Below are positions 1 to 8,825 of a DNA stretch of 64,000 bases, piece by piece. Below the pieces are notes generated by a model. It saw nothing but the letters and a program-made list of their open reading frames with translations, made no database searches and was not told the origin of the DNA. Origin of the DNA: Gerris lacustris (lineage: Eukaryota > Arthropoda > Insecta > Hemiptera > Gerridae). Location of the stretch: assembly GCA_951217055.1 (NCBI GenBank), contig CATNVA010000018.1:744001-808000 (forward strand), given 5' to 3'. The translations under genes were made by a program, and so were the position numbers. How positions within the stretch are numbered: position 1 is the first letter of the stretch; the number at the start of each line of letters is the position of its first letter.

Positions 1-1002
1 GTAGGTGATATCAGGACGAGTACATACACTTAAATACATGAAATGTCCAATGAGAGATTGATATTCCTTTTGATTTACTGGTTGTTTTAGTTCGTTGTCT
101 TCTGGTTCTTTTCTTAATTTCAAATTTGCGTCTAATGGTGATGTGACTCCTCTACAATTTTCCATTCCATGTCTCTTTAACAACGAGTTTGTGTAATTTG
201 TCTGATCCATTGTTATACTGTATTGATCTTGTTTTATTCTCATGCCCAAAAAATTTTTGATTTTACCTAAATCTTTTATTTTGAATAATGTTGCCAACTT
301 GGTTTTAATTTCATTTAAAATTGTTTCAGAAGTTCCTGCCAGAATTAAATCGTCCACATAAACTGCCATTATCACATATTCTTCTCCATTGGTAAATTTA
401 TAGATGCAGTCTTCACTTGGCATTTGTTTGAAATTGATTTTCTTAACTTCGTTATTAAATTTTTTGTTCCATTCCCTTCCTGACTGTTTTAGCCCATATA
501 AAGATTTTTTCAGTAAACATACTTGATTTTCTTGACCTTTTACAATGAAACCATCTGGTTGTTGCATATATATTTCTTCAGTTAGATCTCCATTTAAGTA
601 TGCTGTGGTGACATCCATCTGTTGAAGAATTAATTTTTCTTCAACTGCTAAGGCAAATATTAATCTTATAGAGTTCTGTCGAACCACTGGAGAAAAAGTT
701 TCACAGTAGTCTACACCGTATTGTTGTGCGAATCCTCTTGCTACGAGTCTTGCTTTGTAGCGATCTACTTTTCCAGTTGATGTTAACTTTTTTCTAAAAA
801 CCCATTTGCAAGTGATTGCTTCCCTTCCAGGAGGCAGATCGATCAGTTGCCATGTATTATTTTCTATTAGTGAATTGTATTCTTCAGCCATTGCTGCTTG
901 CCATTCCGTTGTTTCATTCCCGGATAAGGCTTCTTTTACAGTTTTAGGATCTGGTAATTCAGTTTTACTTTCATCAAAAAATTATTTATATTCATACTTT
1001 TA
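1..1002 (-). pseudogene. pol: copia reverse transcriptase region, 3' part outside window
   Basis: Minus-strand translation gives a copia RT_2-type domain: a start region with EWQAAMAEEY, the block CKWVFRKKL, the catalytic YVDDL at about 346-360, and the C-terminal block VCTRPDIT at the window edge. These blocks make this RT recognisable as Ty1/copia and not gypsy. The frame stays open from about 980 to 1. Two in-frame TAA codons at about 985 and 1000 separate it from the upstream linker, so it is not translated as part of an intact polyprotein. RNase H would lie beyond the window. Confidence 0.9.
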
Positions 1003-1447
1003 GAATTTTGTGTTTTTTGAAATATGCTCATTTACATATTCATTTGGACTATTTATTTGGTCATTATTTTCATTTAAATTACATGAATCTAAATTATTTT
1101 GATTTTTATTGGTATCTGATACAGTTTTAGTTAATTTTTGAATTTGATTAATTTGGCCATCAAAATTTATAAAATTATTGGGTTCTTTTTCTTTTAAAGG
1201 AAATAATATATTACCTAGATGGGGATTATTATCATTCAAGTTTTCAAAAAATTTAACGTCTCTACTTATTATGATGTGATTATTTGAATGGTTCCATAGC
1301 CTATAACCCTTAGATTCTTCTGAGTAACCAACTAATATATATTTTTTAGCACGAGGGCTAAATTTTGTTTTATTTTTTAATTGTTTATTTAAGGCAATTG
1401 CTTCACTGCCTATAATTCTAAAATGGTTTGATCCCGGTATAAATTTC
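1000..1447 (-). pseudogene. pol: copia integrase C-terminal region and linker
   Basis: This stretch continues the polyprotein between the integrase core and RT. It carries the copia block around KKYILVGYSEESKGYRLW (about 1290-1350 on the minus strand), typical of the region after the integrase catalytic core, followed by a low-complexity Asn/Asp-rich linker. It is out of frame with the integrase frame ending at 1448. A few codons normally found after NKTP seem to be missing there, so a small deletion with a frameshift is likely. The linker ends at an in-frame stop near 1000. Confidence 0.8.
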
Positions 1448-2029
1448 TTAGGGTGTTTTATTTAGTTTTCTATTGGGACATCTATTTTTTATGTAGACTG
1501 AGGTAGCTATCATTTCTGCCCATAATGAAGTAGGTAGATTTGATTGTAATAGTAAACAACGAGCCATGTTAGTTAGAGTTCTATTTATTCTCTCACTCAC
1601 ACCATTTTGTTCAGGGGTATAGGGACATGAAAGTTGTCTTATTATTCCACAATCATCTAAATATTTATTAAAATTTTTGCTAGTATATTCTGGGGCATTA
1701 TCTGTTCTTAAAATTTTTATTTTCTTTTGGGTTTGATTTTCCACTAAATTTTTAAATTTTTTAAATGTGGATAGGGTTTCACTTCTGTTTGATAAAAAAT
1801 ATACAAATACTTTTCTGGAATAATCATCGGTAAAAGTAATAAAATATTTTTTGCCTGATACTGATGGAATATTTATTGGTCCACAAATATCTGAATGAAT
1901 TTTTTCCAATAATTGTTTACTTTCAGATGATGATTGTTTAGGAAATGGTTTTTTGGTCATTTTACCCTCCAAACAGATTTTGCAAGGATTTGTTGGATGT
2001 TTAAAATTTGAATTTAAACCTAAAACCAT
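1448..2029 (-). pseudogene. pol: copia integrase core
   Basis: The 193-codon frame carries the integrase catalytic core (rve). All three acidic residues are visible: D in IHSDICGP, D in RTDNAPEYTS, and E in PEQNGVSERINRT. The upstream CKIC is the end of the zinc-binding region. Role: integration of the cDNA into chromosomal DNA. The frame is shifted against the upstream gag-protease frame near 2001-2029 and against the downstream frame at 1448, so the core is intact but not expressed as one product. The listed start is internal to the polyprotein. Confidence 0.9.
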
Positions 2030-2990
2030 TTAATCGTTTTAAATACTCAAAGTTTAAATGTCCTAATCTGGAGTGCCATAATTTAGTTTGATCTGATGTT
2101 TTTGTGTCAAAACATTTTCCTTTTAAATTAATTTGACAACTGTCATTAGTTTGATTGATTTCATATAAATCATTTTTTATTTTAGCTTTGAGAACTATTT
2201 GTCCATTTTTAATGACATTCACTTCAGATTTTAAAAAATTTACAATAATTTTGGGATTTGAGGTCATTTTACTAACAGATATTAAATTATTCGTTAAATT
2301 TGGGACAAATAAAGTATTTTTAAGATGAATTGGTTTACCGTCGTTACCAGGGTGAAATTTAACTGTACCAATTCCTTTAACTGGGGCACGTCTACCGTCA
2401 GCTGTTTGAATCCATTGATTGTTTACAGGAGCAAAATCTTGTAGAAATTTATTTCTTGAATTACACATGTGGGAAGTTGCCCCACTGTCAATGTAAAATT
2501 TTTCTTCATTTTTCAAATTTTTATTTGTAGCTGAGAGAACCATATAATTTTTATTTTCATTTGTTTCATCTTCATCTACATTTTCATCTTCTTCCTCAAC
2601 TGCAATTTTTCCTCTATTTTTGTTAAAGTAGCATTCAGAGGTAGAATGGTTTTTTCTCTTGCAAATGTAACAGAATTTTGATTTTTTATATGTAAGATTT
2701 TTAACAATTGGTCTATTATTTTCTATCGATTTATATTTTGGCTTAAGAATAAGTGGTTCTTGATTCATTTCTTCATCATTTCCTCTTCTAATTTCTTCTT
2801 CCATCATTTTTATTTTTAAAATTTCTAATTTTGGTAATTCATCTCGAGTTTCTAAAGCACATCTAAAATTTTCATAACTTTCCGGAAGACTACTTAGTAG
2901 AATTATAGTTAAAAAATCTTCAGGTGGAGCACAATCAATTTGTTGTAGTTCGTCAATCAAAGAAAATAATTTATTTAAATAGTCTTGCAT
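2001..2990 (-). pseudogene. gag-pol: copia gag C-terminal half, zinc knuckle, protease, pre-integrase
   Basis: The 329-codon frame contains, in order: the second half of a UBN2-type gag, a CX2CX4HX4C zinc knuckle (CYICKRKNHSTSEC), an acidic linker, a retropepsin active site (FYIDSGATSHMCNS), and a GAG-pre-integrase block (LWHSRLGHLNFEYLKRL). It packages RNA and processes the polyprotein. The N-terminal gag is separated by the insertion at 3005-5675 and resumes at 5674-6021. The end of the frame overlaps the integrase frame with a shift near 2030. Confidence 0.9.
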
Positions 2991-4132
2991 GGATATAGAT
3001 GTAATTCATTATTTCTTCCTCTGTGTTGTCCCCCTTTAATTTATATAGGTTTTTTCTTTTTACTTATGGTCTTCTGGGGTAATAAATGATACAATTTTTC
3101 TAGTTAAAAAAAAAAGGTGATATTTCATCCCTATTTTCGGGATATTCTCAAACCTGAAATTTAATATTTTTACATTAGATCCATACATTCTTGTTATTTA
3201 AAAAACATATAAATTAATTTGGATTTTACAAATCATTATGGTCTCTTAAACAAGTAATTAAAATATAATAGTAATAATAAAAATTAAGAAATTAATATAA
3301 ACAATTAAATTAATTAATAGTTGTTTTTTTTATATTTTATATTTTTATTAATTATATACTTAATAAATAGAATTACAAGTTTATTGTTATATAATAATGG
3401 GTTATTAATATTTTTTATAAAGAAATAAGTAAAAATATTCCAATATTACCTTATATATTGTAGTTTTTGTGATCCATTTTTTCCAAATGACAAGTCAATT
3501 TAAAAAAAAAAAAAATTTCAAAATGTCTCCTTTACATGCTGATATGTAAATTCGTCTTTTAAATAAAAAAGTAACAGGTTGAAGGTGAGTCCATGGGCTC
3601 TAGCCTCTGACTGAATTAACTAGGTATTGGAATATTTATACTGATAAAGAATAAACCCTGTTTATTGTCTCCACATGTTTTGTATACTATCATTCATTCT
3701 TTATACTGACTACTGCATTTATATAATTTCAAATTTAAATATGTAGTATATTATTTATATATATAGTGACCAAAATATTTTACAATACATTTATGCAACA
3801 ATTAATGCTCATCTCACATACATACTTTATTCAAATAAATAATTAAAACATTTTTAAAATTAAAAACATATGTTTAAAAATATTAATAAATAACGAGGAC
3901 ATTCACTCATTTAACAACTTTAAAATAACAAACATTTATAATACATTTTAGTAATTGAATTTTTTTTATACAATTAATTAAAAGGCGTAATTTTAATTTT
4001 AAATTTTAAATTATAATTTAATGTAAACAATTAGGATCTGGTATTTTACTTATATGTCAATAACTTAGGTTGGAAGTTTTTTTTATATTTATATTATTAT
4101 ATACTTAAAGTCTACTTAGAATTTTTATTTAA

Positions 4133-4300
4133 TTAAAATTTTTTATCCAGTTTTAGTGAATTAAATATTCCGGCATAATATTTATTAAAATCTCTCGTGT
4201 CCGTTTTGTAATTCATATTCTGTGGGCAGTTAGATATTAGCACTGCTTCTAACAACTTCCTCTTTGCATTATTATTTTCTTTATCAATTATTTTGGCCAT
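4133..4300 (-). CDS. Small 55-aa ORF inside the long-TIR element, function unknown
   Basis: ATG at 4298-4300 on the minus strand opens a 55-codon frame ending in TAA at 4133-4135. It is lysine- and asparagine-rich, with a start like MAKIIDKENNNAKRKLLEAV and an internal ISNCPQNMNYKTDTRDFNK. The frame spans most of the non-AT-simple sequence in the centre of the element, just inside the right arm, so it may be a relic of the element's own protein. No signal peptide or membrane segment. I do not recognise the family and cannot exclude a chance frame. Confidence 0.3.
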   Translation of the reverse strand: MAKIIDKENNNAKRKLLEAVLISNCPQNMNYKTDTRDFNKYYAGIFNSLKLDKKF

Positions 4301-4615
4301 TTTGAAATCCGAATGTGATTTTCTTTATTAAGTATATAATTAATAAAAATATATAATATAAAAAAAACAACTATTAATTAATTTAATTGTTTATATCAAT
4401 TTCTTAATTGTTATTATTACTATTATATTTTAATTACTTGTTTAAGAGACCATAATGATTTGTAAAATCCAAATTAATTTATGTTTTTTAAATAACAAGA
4501 ATGTATGAATCTAATGTAAAAATATTAAATTTCAGGTTTGAGAATATCCCGAAAATAGGGATGAAATATCACCTTTTTTTTAACTAGAAAAATTGTATCA
4601 TTTATTACCCCAGAA

Positions 4616-5642
4616 CACATGTGGGCAACCCCCGGCCCGCGGGCCAGATCCGGCCCGTGGCATGTTTCGATCCGGCCCGCGGACATGCAAAAATGTAGTC
4701 CATTCCAACTGGTTATTTTTTTACTTTTGGCCATATTTTCGAAATTAGAGTTAAATTCCCTATTGGTTTCCTTTTTGGAAACCAATAACTAAACATCGAA
4801 ATAACAGTTCAAACGTTCAAAAATTAGAAAAATTAAAATTTCTGGAATACTTAAAATGCTCACTCACTATTTCCTAGAAAAACTCTTGGAGGCTGTCAAA
4901 TCTCACAAAAACTTCATCATTCAATACCCTTTCGAACGGTATAATCAACATTGCGATTCCGTATCGATTTCATGGAGAAATTCAAGTTCGAATGAAAAAC
5001 AAAAACGTCAACTACAATACTTTAAGTAGGTATGGTACCTATACCAAAATGCTTGGGTGGAACGAGAAAAAGCCACAACATTTTTTTCAAATGGGAATTT
5101 ATTTCATAAAACATTTTAATAGAAAACCCCTTTGGTTAAGAAAGATTAGATATATCTGTAATAATATTATGATAATGTATTATGTATGTAATTTATATAG
5201 TATTTCTATAATGTGTCTCACTTTTTTTTAAATCATATACTACTCGAAATTCCAACTTTGTTTTATTTTAATAAATCTTAATCATAAAATCATTGAAAAC
5301 CATGGCAATGGAACGTTAACACAAAGGATCTCACAGGAGAATTTTTTACTATTTTGAAAAATACTAATTCGTACTTCCAAGTTTCCTTTCAAAACCAGGT
5401 CATTTTAAAACTCCCATGACATTAAATATCTTATACCCAATTGTGATATTCACCATTCATGCTTATTCAATATCTGGCGCAAAGATCACAGTATTTTTTT
5501 ACATACGGTATTCTACAGACCTACCCCCCTCCCCCCCCCCCCCCCCCCCCCAAGGATATTTGAATAGATATTTTGATCCGGCCCGCGACTCGGAGGAACC
5601 GTGACAATCCGGCTCCAAACGAGAAAAGGTTGCCCATGCCTG
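4616..5642. mobile_element. hAT-like non-autonomous element, 8-bp TSD ccccagaa
   Basis: The 1027-bp insertion is flanked by a perfect 8-bp duplication ccccagaa at 4608-4615 and 5643-5650. Its termini are imperfect inverted repeats: cacatgtgggcaac on the left and, read inward from the right, caggcatgggcaac. Both ends then show GGCCCG-rich sequence (about 4630-4682 and 5577-5590), as in many non-autonomous hAT elements. An 8-bp duplication with CA-starting ends is the hAT pattern. No transposase frame is visible. A poly-C run lies at about 5524-5550. It sits in the right arm of the long-TIR element, so it is younger than that element. Confidence 0.8.
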
Positions 5643-5673
5643 CCCCAGAAGACCATAAGTAAAAAGAAAAAAC

Positions 5674-6018
5674 CTATATAGATGTAAGTTTTTTTATTGA
5701 TATGAGTTCTTTCATAAGTTTAACCTTTCGTCCGGGACCTCGTGGTTGATGAATTTCTTTTAGTTTATTCCAAACTTCATTAGATGATTTACAATATTTG
5801 ATATTTAGTATTTCAGACGGATTAAGGCCTAGAATGATTGTTGCTTTTGCTTTTCTATCATTTTTTATCCAATCATCGAAATTTGAAGAATTTTCATTTG
5901 GCTTTGGAATATTTTCTATGTAATCCCAGAGATCGACTTGAATTAAAACACTTTCAATTTGAATTTTCCAGGATTCATAATTATTTTTTCCTAATTTTTC
6001 AATTTTATTTAATGCAGA

Positions 6019-6021
<3 letters not shown>
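5674..6021 (-). pseudogene. gag: copia gag N-terminal part
   Basis: The minus-strand ATG at 6019-6021 opens a gag of the UBN2/DUF4219 type: a start like MSALNKIEKLGKNNYESWK, then VDLWDYIE, then the SNEVWNKLKEIHQ block typical of copia-like gag. The frame ends at the inserted element with the residues KLTSI. The other side of the insertion resumes in the same frame with TSISMQDYL, so these two exons of sequence were once continuous. A pure poly-T run (poly-A in the sense strand) lies directly upstream of the ATG. Confidence 0.88.
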
Positions 6022-6065
<44 letters not shown>

Positions 6066-6198
6066 TTATTTATATATTTTGAGTTTGACTTTGATAGACT
6101 TTAAAACTTCAATTTTAAAAAGTTATAGAATTTTTAGGTTAAAAACATGTTAGTTAATAGATGAAAGAAAAAAAAATTGACTTATCTTCTTCCTTCCT

Positions 6199-6213
6199 CC
6201 AGGGCCCAAAACC
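6199..6213 (-). promoter_or_regulatory. copia primer-binding site (half-tRNA type)
   Basis: Directly inside the LTR, the sense strand reads GGTTTTGGGCCCTGG. As I recall it, the Drosophila copia primer site (GGTTATGGGCCCAG) pairs with an internal anticodon-stem fragment of initiator tRNA-Met. The position and near-match fit a copia half-tRNA primer site with about two changes. Confidence 0.65.
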
Positions 6214-6373
6214 TGTTGCAGATTTATAATATTATTTTGATAGAATAAAGCTTGGTTGGAGTTTGAATAAGGAACGATTTTATTTTTATTTATACATAAA
6301 AAGAAAAAGTTTACTTGTATTAAACTTGTACATACTTGACATTATGTCAAGTCAATGTTTAATAAATCCAACA
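6214..6373 (-). repeat. copia 5' LTR
   Basis: A 160-bp segment bounded on the minus strand by TGTTGG at 6373 and CTGCAACA at 6214, the usual TG...CA termini. It contains a TATA-like TATGTATAAATAAAAA stretch. The neighbouring 5 bases (6374-6378, atact) would be the target duplication. The partner LTR lies outside the window, so identity between LTRs cannot be measured here. The LTR is short, as in several insect copia families. Confidence 0.75.
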
Positions 6374-6700
6374 ATACTCTCCAAATCATAGTTTGAAGTC
6401 TATTTATCTATAATATATTATAAATGGCCAATCGAAACCAAGTAATATTTTTTTATGAAACTAAGCCTACAAAATGCGCAACATGGTTGCGCTCACCTCT
6501 GGAGAAAAAATTATCAATTTCGTTTAGCAGTTTTGCGCCTACAAAGTCAGACTCGTGGTGACTGACACATACATAATATATGAAAAAAGGCTGGATTCTG
6601 TTTTTGGAACGTATGAAATGAAAAGTTTCTAAAAAAAATTACAATTCTGACGAATGTACAGACAAAACTTTTATTTTATATGTATAGATAGAATATATTA
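6374..6700 (-). repeat. Fragment related to the interior of the 34-37.7 kb hAT-like element
   Basis: The sequence next to the copia LTR (ctccaaatcatagtttga) matches, in reverse, 37305-37335. The stretch with caaaatgcgcaacatggttg and gcgctcacctctgg matches, in reverse, 34870-34990. Both targets lie inside the element at 33990-37682. The copia element therefore landed in another copy of that family, one lacking the about 2.3 kb that separates the two blocks at 35-37.3 kb. Confidence 0.7.
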
Positions 6701-7421
6701 TTAAAAGTAATATTTCTGAAAAATTATTTTGTTTCTTAGTGCTTTGTTTCTGTGCTAGTGTTTCTCAAATCCTTTGTTTTAGAACTTTTCTCTCTTCTTC
6801 TACTCAGCTGATATGTACTTAACTTGGACAAATCTGTCTGCTGATAAAGGGCCTTTATTTCTTGTAAACTGGGTGTAGCATAAATTTGAAACATAAACAG
6901 AAACGGTACTAGAAATATTTAAAATGGCGTTATATTATAATAAAACTACATTTTAGTTGGTCCATTTGGTAGTTAGGGAAAGGATTATTGCTAGTTTTGT
7001 TTCTTACAAATTTAAATTTTTATACTGGTTTTTGTAGTGTGATGTTATTATCTAAAAATATTGACCTAAATTTAGGGAGTCTAATGTATAGTTATGACAC
7101 AGTGAAAGGACTTATGCTATCCCAGTAACTCATTTGTAAAAAAAACATTTTAAGTGTTCATAAAATTGTGGAGATATCTGCACTTAATAGTTGTTACTAG
7201 TTTAAAGTGCCTGGGTTAGTAAGCTTACCTACTAGCAGTTCAGTTGCATTAACTCTGCTACTAAAATAATCCTTTCTATAAAAATTTGGTTATACCGGTA
7301 ATAATACGGAATTTCATTACATTGTATTTCACTTCTCTGGGGTACAACTGTTTGTTTGAATCGACACAACTGTAGTAGTTATGAAGGAAGTTTAAACTCC
7401 AAAACATTGAACTACAAATTT
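6701..7421. other. No gene recognised
   Basis: AT-rich sequence without a convincing frame on either strand. It separates the copia LTR and its flanking repeat from the truncated gypsy-like element. I saw no 3' LTR matching the gypsy 5' LTR here, so this may be old host sequence or unrelated repeat debris. Confidence 0.5.
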
Positions 7422-8150
7422 TCAATGGAAATTCGCTCGGCTTGCGGAAACACGCGGTAGGATTATTTTTTCTATATTTATGGGTCTCAGAATATTTAAA
7501 TTTACTTCTCTATTATTAGAGTTAACTATGGTAGTAAATGCTCGAAAGTTATTAATTTTTACTAAGGCCGTAGGTATTTCTACACCTTCGATAACTTTCA
7601 TAGAATGAAGTATTCCAACACCACATTTTTGATTTACTGGAGCATTGACAATTACTTCTGTTCTAGGGGGTAATTTAAAAGCGAAATCTTGGAATTTTAC
7701 AGTGGGTCTATCATATAAGATAGGTATTTTAACATGAGACGTGATTAATTGTTTTTCTTGCATATCTACTTTAGCATTCAATTTCTCCAACAGGTCAATT
7801 CCAATAAGGCCATCGAATTCTTTACTGAATTCAAAAAGATAAAATTTATGACTTTCTTTTAATTGGAGTTCTTCGAATATTGCAATAATTATAACACCGC
7901 GATGATACGAAGTTGTATGGGCTGATTCAATTTTAAATTTTTCTTTTAATATCTCAATTTTGTTATAGTATTCGTTTGCAACTTCTGGATTAAGTAAGCT
8001 CTTGGAACTACCTGTATCTATTAAGAGTTTTAGGTTTAAGTTGGGTATTACTATATAAGGCAAGTCATTCGAGTTACAATTAAGTTTGACTATTTCATTT
8101 GTATTTATTTTGTTGGGTCTATTTTGTGTTAATTGATCGTTAGCTAACTG
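7422..8150 (-). pseudogene. pro: Gypsy-like retropepsin (protease) region
   Basis: The frame contains a retropepsin active site LLIDTGSSKSLL near its N-terminus and a second block GLIGIDLLEKLNAKVD, both typical of gypsy-group proteases. Its first residues continue upstream without ATG, in the -1 frame relative to the end of gag, which suggests expression by ribosomal frameshifting. The frame ends at 7422 shortly before RT would begin; no RT blocks follow. It would cleave the Gag-Pol polyprotein in the particle. The lack of RT makes this copy non-functional. Confidence 0.83.
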
Positions 8151-8571
8151 TCTTTGGAACTTGAGGCTTTTTCCTGAAAAACCGAAATCTCTTCTTGGGG
8201 TTGAGTATTTTCCTGACTTATGTTTTGTGGAAAATATTCCTCAATATTCTCAACTTGGTTTTGTTCCTCACAATCTTGGTTTAGATTATAATATAAATTA
8301 TTGTATTGGTCCAAGTAATTTTGGTATTCCTCGTTTGGTTGTACTTCCTGAATGTTATGATTATACAAACGAGTGTTTCTGGAATTTGTGGGATCAATTT
8401 CCTTAGGGGTTGTGTTACTTACTCTGTTATAATTATTATATGGGTTATAATTATTATATGGGTTAGAATTATTTATGTTTGGTCTTTAGTAATTATTTTG
8501 AGGGACATTTTGACTGTACATGTTTGGAGGCAATGGATTTCTAATGTTATTATTTGGAGTGACAGTCTTTT
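8144..8571 (-). pseudogene. gag: Gypsy-like gag, C-terminal part
   Basis: Asn/Gln/Tyr-rich sequence, including a short tandem NPYNNYNPYNNYN, continues the gag frame from across the BEL/Pao-like insertion in the same reading frame. One in-frame TAA lies near 8488. It ends at a TAG near 8144 and overlaps the protease frame in a -1 relation. No zinc knuckle is visible, as in several insect gypsy lineages. Confidence 0.7.
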
Positions 8572-8576
8572 GGGGG

Positions 8577-8758
8577 TGTCGCTGGCCTTACTAACTAGCG
8601 CAATAAGTATTGTAATTCCTTTAACGCAGACAAATTTTTGCTTTATTTCTGGTAAAAGAAATAACAATTTTACTTAAACCTTTCTCAAGAATAATACAAA
8701 ACAAAATTGACAAACTGTCAAAACTAAATTATAAACATTGCACGCTGAGCCCGCAACA
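8577..8758 (-). repeat. BEL/Pao-like 3' LTR
   Basis: Same 182 bp as the 5' LTR with a single difference (cgcagac against cgctgac near the middle). The internal sequence just before it on the minus strand is purine-rich (cgaagagcaagaagagtagg, then ggggagcca), a plausible polypurine tract for plus-strand priming. Confidence 0.92.
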
Positions 8759-8825
8759 TGGCTCCCCGAAATGTGCAACATTTCCTACTCTTCTTGCTCT
8801 TCGTCGGGGAATCGAACCAGCACCA

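Larger units (their letters stand above)
3005..5675. mobile_element. Long-inverted-repeat element inserted in copia gag
   Basis: The 12-bp direct repeat atatagatgtaa flanks the insertion at 2993-3004 and 5676-5687. Inside are inverted arms of about 300 bp: left arm from about 3043 to 3360, right arm 4325-4615 continued at 5651-5679 after a nested hAT-like element. Both arms share the outer block with cttatggtcttctgggg and the AT-rich inner block ending attatatacttaat. The centre (3361-4324) is AT-rich and has one small minus-strand frame. The left end carries about 38 bp (3005-3042) with no counterpart at the right end, so the exact terminus is uncertain. Superfamily not recognised. Confidence 0.7.
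1..6373 (-). mobile_element. Ty1/copia LTR retrotransposon, defective, runs off left edge
   Basis: A copia-type element read on the minus strand. In transcript order it shows a short LTR, a half-tRNA-type primer site, gag, zinc knuckle, aspartic protease, integrase and reverse transcriptase; the window edge cuts it inside RT. This domain order (integrase before RT) defines the copia superfamily. Gag is interrupted by a nested insertion between about 3005 and 5675. Frameshifts lie near 2030 and 1447, and two in-frame TAA codons lie near 985-1002, so this copy cannot make a full polyprotein. The base composition matches the surroundings. The 3' LTR lies outside the window. Confidence 0.93.

Noticed and set aside
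8306..8677. Plus-strand ORF spanning gypsy gag and the BEL LTR (similar one at 12622-12909)
   Set aside because: Antisense shadow crossing an insertion junction; the shared C-terminus is just LTR sequence.
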